Source of the DNA: an uncultured Alistipes sp.
GTDB lineage: Bacteria; Bacteroidota; Bacteroidia; Bacteroidales; Rikenellaceae
Assembly (NCBI GenBank): GCA_910584485.1
Contig: CAJUAV010000012.1
Location: forward strand, 5,618-69,617
DNA length: 64,000 nt
Reading direction: 5' to 3'
In this document: one piece after another, positions 56,292 to 64,000 of the stretch
How positions within the stretch are numbered: position 1 is the stretch's first letter
How the letters are laid out: each line of letters begins with the position of its first letter
Notes under the pieces: model-generated
Databases searched by the model: none
What the model was told of the DNA's origin: nothing
What the model saw: the letters and a program-made list of their open reading frames with translations, nothing else
Translations under genes and position numbers: made by a program

Positions 56292-58151
56292 TTATTGAAC
56301 GATCGAGACGCGGATGTCGTCGAGGTAGAGCCATTTGTTTTTAGAGGTGGCTTGGCTTCCCGTTTCGAGCTCCCATGAAAGGCGATGCAGGTTGGTACAG
56401 CCGCTGATGTTGAATTTCTGGATCTCCCGGTTGACGTTGGAGGTAGAGCCGCTGTTGTCGGTCAATTGTACCGATGTGGCATTTTCGACCTCATTGCCGC
56501 TCGTTACTCCCATAAGCATCTGGAATGCTTTGATCGCTCCCTGCGTTGTGGTATAACCGTAACGCATATGGGCCGTAGTTCTTGTCTCTTCGGCGCTCGA
56601 TCCGTATCTGAACATCACGTTGACGGTAACGCTCGTGTTGGGCTTCAGGTTGTTCATCGGTGCGGAATCCACACGTCCCCGATTTTTACGTAACGAGGTT
56701 TCGTATCGGGAACGGATTGCGATGGCTTTTCCGGCTGTGCCGTAGGTCTGGTTGCCGGTCCAACCCTCCGCATGGAACGTATCATTGATTATTTGTCCGT
56801 CTTGCTTTTTCGTATCAACATTTCCTCCGTCGATGTCGTAGCCTTTCAGTAAACCGAAATCCTCGAAAAAGAGCCAGGGGGCCTTGACGGCTATGCTGTT
56901 GTGCTCGTTTTCGTTCAGCGAGGCGGGCAGCGTCTGCGTATTCGTCACGACGGCGTGCTCCGAGTCGTAGGCCAGTTCGAGCGCCGCGCCGCGGAACGCC
57001 GTCGGGTAGAGGATGCCGTAATAGCCGATGCTGCATCGGCCGTTGCTTACGGGCAGTTCGGCCGTCGATGCGTTGTGGCGGAAAGCAGCTCCTTCGGGTG
57101 CCTTGACGGTCAGCGTGTTGACGGGTTCGCCCAGCTGCGTGTGGTCGATCGTGAAATCGAGCCACGTGACCGCCTGTTCGGTGGCGGGGACGGTCAGGTT
57201 GATCGGCGTGACATGTCCGCCGCGCAGCTCCTTGTCGAGCGCTGCCGAGAGGGTTTCGGCGCAGAAACCGTCCTCGAAGAGGGGCGTGAACGAAATCGCG
57301 CCCTCGGCCCTGCCCGGGAGGACGAAGACCCAGACGTACTGCGGCGCATCGTCCGTGCTCGCATCGAAGGGACGGTCGAAGCGCAGTTCGATGCGGCGGC
57401 CGCCGTTCGTTACGACGGGAGCGGCATCGGGCGTTTCCAGATCGAAGGTCGCGGTGCCGACCGCCTCGTGCGGAAAATCGATGAGCAGACGCGTCACCCC
57501 TTTCCCGCGGAGGTTGCGGCCCGACGGAATGCGGATGCGCAGGGCATGGAAACGGTGGTGCATGGCGACGCTGATCCGTTCGTCTTTCGACTTGTCGGTC
57601 AGACTGCCCCCTTCGACGCGGTCGGAGGTCAGCACGTCGAGTTCGGCGCGATAGGTGCCGTCCTGCACGGCGGGGAGGGTGTAGGTGATGCGGGTGCCAT
57701 CCATGCGGTCCGCTTCGGGAACGGGATAGCAGGCGACGTAACGGTAACTGCCTGCCGCCATTTCGGGCAGGTCGCCCGTGAAGATGGCGGCGTTTTCGGC
57801 GATCTGGTGGTTGCGGCGGAAGGGCGTGCCCGAGAAGAGGTAGTTGCCCGAGGCGTCGGCCGCCCATACGGCGATCTGATCCGTGGGGCTCCACTTGGTC
57901 GTATGCCAGTCGTCGTCGAGGGTGGTGCGTGTGGCGGGCGCTGCGGGGCCTGCGGGGTCGAATCCGACGAAAATCGGTTCGTCGAGGGGCAGCGCACGGC
58001 TCTCGGGGATGTTGCGAATCGCTTCGATCGTCGCCGTCGTACCGTTCGGCTCGATCGGGGTGATCGGGTCGGGGCCTTCGATCGACTGCTCCGAGCAGGC
58101 GACCGCACAGCATAGAGCTGCGGAAAAAAGGAGATACGGACGAATACGCAT
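56292..58151 (-). CDS. fimbrillin-like lipoprotein with a C-terminal jelly-roll domain
   Basis: This 619-residue lipoprotein (cysteine about residue 19, AVAC) is the first gene of the operon. After the signal, ATRTTLDDDWHTTKWSPTDQIAVWAAD is the classic fimbrillin/Mfa-like N-terminal motif, followed by YRYVACYPVPEADRM and a helix/strand pattern typical of fimbrillin sandwiches. The last 190 residues are a different domain: GRVDSAPMNNLKPNTSVTVNVMFRYG and LSWELETGSQATSKNKWLYLDDIRVSIV look like a carbohydrate-binding jelly roll. GC in that C-terminal coding part falls to about 50% versus about 62% upstream. A good promoter lies 31-62 bases before the ATG. Confidence 0.82.
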   Translation of the reverse strand: MRIRPYLLFSAALCCAVACSEQSIEGPDPITPIEPNGTTATIEAIRNIPESRALPLDEPIFVGFDPAGPAAPATRTTLDDDWHTTKWSPTDQIAVWAADASGNYLFSGTPFRRNHQIAENAAIFTGDLPEMAAGSYRYVACYPVPEADRMDGTRITYTLPAVQDGTYRAELDVLTSDRVEGGSLTDKSKDERISVAMHHRFHALRIRIPSGRNLRGKGVTRLLIDFPHEAVGTATFDLETPDAAPVVTNGGRRIELRFDRPFDASTDDAPQYVWVFVLPGRAEGAISFTPLFEDGFCAETLSAALDKELRGGHVTPINLTVPATEQAVTWLDFTIDHTQLGEPVNTLTVKAPEGAAFRHNASTAELPVSNGRCSIGYYGILYPTAFRGAALELAYDSEHAVVTNTQTLPASLNENEHNSIAVKAPWLFFEDFGLLKGYDIDGGNVDTKKQDGQIINDTFHAEGWTGNQTYGTAGKAIAIRSRYETSLRKNRGRVDSAPMNNLKPNTSVTVNVMFRYGSSAEETRTTAHMRYGYTTTQGAIKAFQMLMGVTSGNEVENATSVQLTDNSGSTSNVNREIQKFNISGCTNLHRLSWELETGSQATSKNKWLYLDDIRVSIVQ

Positions 58152-58181
58152 GAAATCGGGTATGTTTACACTTTTACGACA

Positions 58182-58213
58182 CAAAAATAGCCGCGCAGGG
58201 GGCTCCGAACAAA
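58182..58213 (-). promoter_or_regulatory. promoter of the seven-gene surface operon
   Basis: Minus-strand TTTG (58210-58213), a 20-base spacer, TATTTTTG (58182-58189). No invertible flanking repeats were noticed, so an ON/OFF promoter flip is not suggested by sequence. Confidence 0.7.
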
Positions 58214-58299
58214 AGTTTTCAACGAAACGGGGGTTTTTCATCATGAACGGTCACTTTTCGGGCGGAACCGCAGGCAGAACGGTTCGATGGCGCAGCCAT

Positions 58300-58520
58300 C
58301 GGCGGCCGGAGTGCCGTTTGGACAAGGCCCCTCGGTCATTGCGCAGCAATGGCAGCCCGCAGCCGCCCCCTGGCGGAGGGCTGCATTTCGCCCGAAGGCT
58401 CGATGCACCTCCGCTCGGCTGCGGGCCGGTTGCGACATCTTCGATCCCGCGAGGGATCGGCAGGCCGCAGCTTCGCCCCGCTTTAGGCCCGCATGTGGCG
58501 TTCCTTCGCAAACTGCTGCC
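58300..58520 (+). repeat. modular intergenic repeat, copy 6
   Basis: The gap 58252-58751 has no credible gene. Hairpins are cattgc/gcaatg (58338-58351) and gatccc/gggatc (58443-58458). The CAGCCCGCAGCCGCCCCCTGGCGGAGG block is at 58352-58428, including CGATGCACCTCCGCTCGGCTGC, almost identical to copies 1 and 8. Confidence 0.88.
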
Positions 58521-58751
58521 CGTGTGAGGATTGCCCGAAAGCAGGTGTCGTTCGACACCGCCCCATGCGGCAGCACGGTAAGGTTTCGTGCAAGCCGCTC
58601 GACCCCGTTCCGCCGCCGTCGGCGAACGCTGCCGATTCGTATGCAGGTGCAGTCGCCGCAGGCTCTCTTCGGAGTGGGAGGACTGCAACTCGCGCCTGCC
58701 GCCCGCCTGCTCCTCGGCTCCACCGTTCGGCCGCGGGCCGCACCCGAACCG

Positions 58752-58788
58752 AAAACCGACCGCCGCCCCCGAAAAGCGGAAGCGGCGG
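58752..58788 (-). terminator. terminator of the DPP III gene
   Basis: The stem ccgccgc/gcggcgg (58760-58788) has a purine-rich loop and is followed by TCGGTTTT on the minus strand. Confidence 0.65.
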
Positions 58789-58810
58789 TTCGAATGCTCG
58801 GGCGGCCCGA

Positions 58811-60838
58811 TCAGTTCCGGTTGGGCAGGAACGAATAGTCGGTCGAGTAGTGCATCATCTGGGCGGCATAGTCGGCGGGGTAGCTGATCCGAACATCCGT
58901 GATGCGCCCCTCCGCGTCGCGGACGGGTTCGTATTCGGGGTTCACGAAGCCGCCATAGGGCTCGATGTGCAGCGCCGCATAGCGATCGAGCACCTCGCGA
59001 TGCAGCTCGGGATCGACCTTGACGGCATACTGCTCGACGAGCGCCTTGCCCGCTTCGTAGTCCCCTTCGGATTTGATGCGCTGCACCTCGTGCAGCATCT
59101 CGCCGAAGAGTTCGCGCAGCCGCTCGAAATCGTTTACGACGATGTAGCGTTTCCCGTTTTCCTCGACCCATTCGATCACGCGATCTGCCTTGCCGTGTTC
59201 GTAGCACCATTCGGCGATCAGCTTGCGGTTGCGCATGTGGGACTCTTCGACATCCTTGCCGGGCTCGATGCGGGCCAGCTGGGTCATCATGCCGTTCAGG
59301 ATATAGTCGGCGTAACCCGCCTTGGCGACGTCGAACGAGGGGACGAGGCCCAGTTCGATCAGCTTCGGATCACCGATGTAGTAGAGGCCGAAGAGGTCGG
59401 CGCGCGTCTCTTCGAGCGTCGACGAGTAGCTGCGCAGCGCTGCGGGCGAAACCCCCGGCAGCAGCTGGCCCGAGCCGTGGCCCAGACACTCGTGCAGGTC
59501 GGTGTGCAGGTCGTCGGCCTGCTTGCCGTAGCGGTCGATGCGCTCGCGGTCCTCGGCGCGCAGCACGAACTCCTCGTTGAAGCCGTTGCCGTGGGCCGCC
59601 TTGTCGTAGGCGTAGGTGATGTTGTCGATCGTCACCGATTTCGATCCGTACTCCTTGCGGATCCAGTCGGCGTTGGGAAGGTTGATGCCGATCGGGGTGG
59701 CGGGGTAGCAATCGCCGCCCAGCATGGCCACCGTGATGACCTTCGCCGAAACACCCTTTACGACGGGCTTGCGGAAGGCGGCATCGACGGGCGAGTGGTC
59801 TTCGAACCACTGGGCGTTGGCCGAGATGATCTCCGTGCGGCGGCAGGCGGCCGAGTCGCGGAAATTGACATTCGCTTCCCACGAGGCTTTGCGTCCCAGC
59901 GGATCGCCGTAATCCTCGATGAAGCCGTTCACGAAATCGACGTTCGAAACCGTGTCGCGCACCCAGCCGATGTTGTAGCGGTCGAACTCCTTCAGATCGC
60001 CCGTGCGGTAGTAATTGATAAGCGCCGCGATGTTCGATTTCTGCGGCTCGGCGGCGACCGCCTCGGCCTTTTCGAGCCAGCCGACGATCTGCTCGATGGC
60101 GGGGCCGTACATGCCGCCGACCTTCCAGACGCGCTCGTAGAGGCGGTTCGTCTTCTCCTCCTTGACCAGCTGCGAGTTCAGACCGTAGCTGACAGGCTCG
60201 GGGTTGCCCGCATCGGCGGCCGCCATCGCCTCGTAGAAGGCTTCGGCCTCGGCCTGCCGCACGTTGCTGTAATAGTTGCTCGACGAGGTCCAGAGCAGGT
60301 CTTCGCCCGCCGTCTGGTTCAGACGCGTGCGATAGACGTTCGGGTCGAAGATGGCTACGCACACCTCGCCGCGCAGGGCGTTCAGCTCGCCGAAACGCTC
60401 CTCGGGAATCGATTCGATGACCGAGAGGAGATACTCCTCGGTGAATTCGGGCTTGAACTTGTCGTTCGAGTAGTGGTGGTGGATGCCGTTGGCGAACCAT
60501 ACCTTCTTGAGGTACTTTTCGAGCGCTTTCCACTCGGCCGTCGTGCGGTCGCCCTCGTAGCAGGCGTAAATCGTCTCCAGCGTGCGGCGCACGGGGAGGT
60601 TCGCGACGCAGTTCTGGTCGAAGAGGATGTCGCGGCCGCACTTGGCGGCTTCGGCAAGGTAGTAGATCAGCTCCTTCTGTTCGAGCGGCAGCGCTTCGAA
60701 TCCGGGAACCTCGTAACGGATGACCTTGATGTCGTCGAAACGGTCGACGATCCACGGGCGCTCCTTTTGCGCATCGGAGCAGGCGCCGCAGGCGAGGGCG
60801 AGAAAAGGCACGGAGGCCATAAGCAGACGGTTTTTCAT
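58811..60838 (-). CDS. dipeptidyl peptidase III (M49) lipoprotein
   Basis: This 675-residue zinc metallopeptidase removes dipeptides from the N-terminus of oligopeptides. The family's unusual six-residue zinc motif is present as HECLGH (near residue 448), with the second motif EETRAD near residue 476. The ECLGH form matches bacterial M49 enzymes. The N-terminus is a lipoprotein signal ending in GAC-S at about residue 20, so it should be envelope-associated. Bacterial copies are sometimes mislabelled dihydrofolate reductase; nothing here supports that. The ATG at 60838 was chosen for its signal peptide. The -7 box TATCTTTG lies at 60862-60869. Confidence 0.93.
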   Translation of the reverse strand: MKNRLLMASVPFLALACGACSDAQKERPWIVDRFDDIKVIRYEVPGFEALPLEQKELIYYLAEAAKCGRDILFDQNCVANLPVRRTLETIYACYEGDRTTAEWKALEKYLKKVWFANGIHHHYSNDKFKPEFTEEYLLSVIESIPEERFGELNALRGEVCVAIFDPNVYRTRLNQTAGEDLLWTSSSNYYSNVRQAEAEAFYEAMAAADAGNPEPVSYGLNSQLVKEEKTNRLYERVWKVGGMYGPAIEQIVGWLEKAEAVAAEPQKSNIAALINYYRTGDLKEFDRYNIGWVRDTVSNVDFVNGFIEDYGDPLGRKASWEANVNFRDSAACRRTEIISANAQWFEDHSPVDAAFRKPVVKGVSAKVITVAMLGGDCYPATPIGINLPNADWIRKEYGSKSVTIDNITYAYDKAAHGNGFNEEFVLRAEDRERIDRYGKQADDLHTDLHECLGHGSGQLLPGVSPAALRSYSSTLEETRADLFGLYYIGDPKLIELGLVPSFDVAKAGYADYILNGMMTQLARIEPGKDVEESHMRNRKLIAEWCYEHGKADRVIEWVEENGKRYIVVNDFERLRELFGEMLHEVQRIKSEGDYEAGKALVEQYAVKVDPELHREVLDRYAALHIEPYGGFVNPEYEPVRDAEGRITDVRISYPADYAAQMMHYSTDYSFLPNRN

Positions 60839-60861
60839 AATAGGTATGCAAATCGAATGCA

Positions 60862-60869
60862 CAAAGATA
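60862..60869 (-). promoter_or_regulatory. -7 box of the DPP III gene
   Basis: TATCTTTG on the minus strand, about 24 bases before the ATG. The -33 element is unclear. Confidence 0.5.
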
Positions 60870-60939
60870 CGATTTGTCGGCGAAAATCGATGCTCGCCGA
60901 CGGTGCGAATTTGAAAATCGTGCGCGACCCCGTTTCTGC

Positions 60940-61160
60940 GGAGAGTCGGCGGGCCGAATGGCTCGATCCCAATAGGGATCGGCAGCCCGTAGCCGCCTCC
61001 TGGCGGAGAGCTGCCACTCGCCGCAGGGCTCGCTTCCGCATGGCTCGACGTCGCAGAGGTCGGCGAGCCGCAGCTTCGCCCCGCTTTAGGCCTGCAGCTC
61101 GGACGAGTGCGTGCGCTTCGCAAGCTGTGTCCCGAAAAGGACTCGCGGGACCGTGCCGCC
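60940..61160 (+). repeat. modular intergenic repeat, copy 7
   Basis: Hairpins gatccc/gggatc (60965-60980) and gacgtc/gaggtc (61050-61067, one mismatch) flank the CAGCCCGTAGCCGCCTCCTGGCGGAG block (60982-61016). A second segment (GAGCCGCAGCTTCGCCCCGCTTTAGGCC, near 61066) matches copy 6 near 58460. No gene lies between 60870 and 61346. Confidence 0.85.
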
Positions 61161-61346
61161 GCCCTTGGCAAGCGGGTCGCATCCTGCCGAGGTCGATCGT
61201 ACGAGCGTACCGATACGGCTGTTTTTGGCCCGTAAGTTGCGGATGACTGTTTCGGAACGGTCGTTCGCGAGCGATTGTTTCTTCCTGAATAAGAAAGGAT
61301 TGCAATTTTTGTCATTTTTTATTGGGGCGAGAAGGGAATGCCGCTC

Positions 61347-61376
61347 TTTGAAAAACGAAAAGATGTGCTATCTTTG
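61347..61376 (+). promoter_or_regulatory. promoter of the structured RNA
   Basis: TTTG at 61347-61350, an 18-base spacer, and a perfect TATCTTTG at 61369-61376. Transcription would start near 61383. Confidence 0.8.
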
Positions 61377-61382
61377 TACGTT

Positions 61383-61612
61383 GAAACGGCCGCTTCGGCC
61401 GTACATACCATGAAGGTTAAGACAAACCTTTATACCATGCTGTAAACTCGCGACTATTATAGCGATATAATAGGTTTTCAAACGGTGTAATATTTGTCTG
61501 AAACCCGGCTATGCCCCTGCACTACGATGCAGGCGGCTGGCTTGGGTGTAAGGACAGCTACCGTTTGAAGGCTCGCGAGGCCGACAGCATGGGCTGTACT
61601 TGCGCCCTTTTT
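61383..61612 (+). ncRNA. free-standing structured RNA, about 230 nt, family unassigned
   Basis: It has no coding frame, but has a canonical promoter and a short 3' hairpin before seven T's (gggc/gccc near 61591-61613). It folds into nested helices. Two 5' hairpins are at 61386-61402 and 61413-61430. A long-range stem pairs catgctgt (61436-61443) with acagcatg (61584-61591) and ctcgcga (61447-61453) with tcgcgag (61573-61579). Inside are hairpin 61454-61473, the ten-pair stem ttcaaacggt (61477-61486) with accgtttgaa (61560-61569), and an apical hairpin cctgca/tgcagg (61516-61533). It lacks RNase P, tmRNA and SRP signatures. A Bacteroidales-1-type or 6S-like RNA is possible. Confidence 0.8.
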
Positions 61613-61799
61613 TTATGCGGTGGCCCGTCGTGTCGGTCATCCCGCTATTTCGATAAACCCGGATGATCGGGTTCGTCTACAGTCTGAAAGTAGATGTTTC
61701 CGCCGCACGCATGCCGTTGCGGCGGATTTTCTGTAGGTTTTATTCGGTCCATGCGTGCGACGATGGGGGGGGGCAGTCGTGCGTCATCGCTTGCCGCAT

Positions 61800-61960
61800 G
61801 GCTCGACGTCGCAGACGTCGGCAGCCCGCAGCCGCCCCCAGGCGGAGGGCTGCAACTCGCCGAAAGGCTCGATGCACCTCCGCTCGGCTGCGGGCCGAAA
61901 CCGAATCATGTGTCGCGTGCAAAGCTCGCATGCGCCCCTTTGCAAGCTGCTGCCCGAAGA
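61800..61960 (+). repeat. modular intergenic repeat, copy 8
   Basis: It begins with hairpin gacgtc/gacgtc (61804-61819), followed by the CAGCCCGCAGCCGCCCCCAGGCGGAGG block with CGATGCACCTCCGCTCGGCTGC (61821-61897) and a tail with CTTTGCAAGCTGCTGCCCG near 61938. A run of nine G's (61765-61773) precedes it. The rest of the gap 61613-62039 holds only the terminator at 61986. Confidence 0.88.
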
Positions 61961-61985
61961 TTGCCGCCCGCAACGAAAACGTCGC

Positions 61986-62018
61986 AAAAAAACGCCGCAC
62001 CCCGAAAGGAGTGCGGCG
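61986..62018 (-). terminator. terminator of the succinate dehydrogenase/fumarate reductase operon
   Basis: An eight-pair stem (cgccgcac / gtgcggcg) followed by seven T's on the minus strand. Confidence 0.85.
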
Positions 62019-62039
62019 ATCGTTCGAAATGGGAGCGGA

Positions 62040-62783
62040 TTAATCCTCCAGCTTGGCCGAAAGGAATTCGCGGTTCAGACGGGCGATGTGCGCGATCGAA
62101 ATGTTCTTCGGGCACTCGGCCTGGCAGGCACCCGTGTTGGTGCAGTTGCCGAAGCCCAACTCGTCCATCTTGGCGACCATCGCTTTGGCGCGGCGGGCAC
62201 CCTCGACGCGGCCCTGCGGCAGCTTGGCGAGCGACGAGACGCGGGCGGCGACGAAGAGCATCGCCGAACCGTTCTTGCAGGTGGCGGCGCAGGCACCGCA
62301 ACCGATGCAGGCGGCGGCATCCATCGACTCGTCGGCGTCGGGTTTGGCGATCGGAATGGCGTTGGCGTCGGGCACCGAGTTCGTGCGCACCGAGATGAAG
62401 CCGCCCGCCTGGAGGATCTGATCGTAGGCACCGCGGTTCACCACGAGGTCCTTGATGACGGGGAATGCGGCCGAGCGCCACGGCTCGATCGTGATCGTCG
62501 CGCCGTCCTTGAATTTGCGCATGTAGATCTGGCAGGTCGTCGCACCCTGACCCGGGCCGTGGGCCGTGCCGTCGATGTGGAGCGAGCACATGCCGCAGAT
62601 ACCCTCGCGGCAGTCGTGGTCGAATGCCACGGGCTCCTTACCGGCGTGGATGAGGTCGTTGTTCAGGATGTCGAGCATCTCGAGGAACGAGGTGTCCTCC
62701 GAAATGTCCGAAACATTGTAGGTCTCGAAGGCGCCCTTCGATTTTGCGTCCTTCTGACGCCATATCTTTAAGGTGAAATTCAT
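62040..62783 (-). CDS. sdhB: succinate dehydrogenase/fumarate reductase iron-sulfur subunit
   Basis: This 247-residue electron-transfer subunit works in the complex that interconverts fumarate and succinate with the quinone pool. In Bacteroidales it mainly serves anaerobic fumarate respiration. Three cluster motifs are visible: CREGICGMCS for [2Fe-2S] (about residues 59-68), CIGCGACAATC for [4Fe-4S] (about 149-159), and the C-rich CTNTGACQAECP for [3Fe-4S] (about 206-217). It follows the flavoprotein gene by 35 bases, the usual C-A-B order. The first (cytochrome) subunit would lie outside the window. Confidence 0.95.
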   Translation of the reverse strand: MNFTLKIWRQKDAKSKGAFETYNVSDISEDTSFLEMLDILNNDLIHAGKEPVAFDHDCREGICGMCSLHIDGTAHGPGQGATTCQIYMRKFKDGATITIEPWRSAAFPVIKDLVVNRGAYDQILQAGGFISVRTNSVPDANAIPIAKPDADESMDAAACIGCGACAATCKNGSAMLFVAARVSSLAKLPQGRVEGARRAKAMVAKMDELGFGNCTNTGACQAECPKNISIAHIARLNREFLSAKLED

Positions 62784-62818
62784 AATTTCGAATGTTATAA
62801 AGGGTTGTACGTCAAAAG

Positions 62819-64000
<1,182 letters not shown>

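Noticed and set aside
51470..56344. 1624-codon plus-strand frame opposite the surface operon
   Set aside because: It is Arg/Gly/Asp/Val-rich with no domains, and the opposite strand holds three genes with signal peptides and recognisable domains.
58152..58260. Invertible promoter before the surface operon
   Set aside because: No inverted repeats flank the promoter.
58811..60838. Dihydrofolate reductase label for the large lipoprotein
   Set aside because: HECLGH and EETRAD zinc motifs identify an M49 dipeptidyl peptidase III.
61383..61612. RNase P, tmRNA or cobalamin riboswitch identity for the structured RNA
   Set aside because: It lacks the conserved GAGGAAAGTCC-type RNase P motif, the tmRNA tRNA-like end and the riboswitch B12-box, and no gene follows on its strand.

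Overview
The window looks like chromosomal DNA of a GC-rich (roughly 60%) gut Bacteroidales, most like Alistipes/Rikenellaceae. This rests on gene content and promoter style, not on a database search. Promoters follow the Bacteroidetes pattern (TTTG or TTG, about 19-20 bases, then TAnnTTTG). Supporting markers are lipoproteins with DUF4493, PCMD and fimbrillin-like domains, a B12-dependent class II ribonucleotide reductase beside a B12-dependent methionine synthase, a two-subunit fumarate reductase/succinate dehydrogenase module, and an acyltransferase of the type linked to sulfonolipids.

Layout. 1-1105: end of lysA and an EamA permease. 1127-2540: a lower-GC scar of mobile DNA (frameshifted tyrosine recombinase, perfect 11+11 palindrome, DUF5053 protein, small ribbon-helix-helix-like protein). 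3110-7685: serine hydrolase, polysaccharide flippase overlapping aroQ, tandem repeats carrying a promoter, thiL. 7748-8694: an AT-rich membrane acyltransferase split by a nine-base homopolymer, a candidate phase-variable gene. 8904-12311: acyl-phosphate module (ackA plus a phosphotransacylase), crcB, META lipoprotein. 12672-17802: RidA protein, nrdJ, OmpA-family porin. 18540-21456: recF-DUF721, then a TPR membrane protein and ribH. 22171-33784: cysteate/glycine-type acyltransferase, glycosyltransferase, RNase R, M20 peptidase, and a coupled glutaminyl cyclase-metH-metF operon. 34172-39606: tig, clpP, clpX, transketolase. 39731-39804: tRNA-Asp. 40784-47364: split transketolase, FGGY kinase, fucose/arabinose-isomerase-fold protein, GH43-like lipoprotein and a RibD-like reductase, probably dedicated sugar catabolism. 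47663-58151: a seven-gene minus-strand surface operon of fimbrillin-like, DUF4493 and PCMD lipoproteins plus two predicted beta-barrels. 58811-60838: M49 dipeptidyl peptidase III lipoprotein. 61369-61612: a free-standing structured RNA with its own promoter and terminator. 62040-64000: fumarate reductase/succinate dehydrogenase iron-sulfur and flavoprotein subunits.

Two repeat systems stand out. One is a modular GC-rich intergenic family found in eight gaps. Its short hairpins have different arm sequences that still pair, while the flanks stay constant. The other is a roughly 73-bp repeat placed so that it supplies the -33 region of promoters for minus-strand operons. The best leads for something undescribed are the modular repeats, the structured RNA, the homopolymer-switched acyltransferase, the seven-gene surface operon and the split-transketolase sugar operon.
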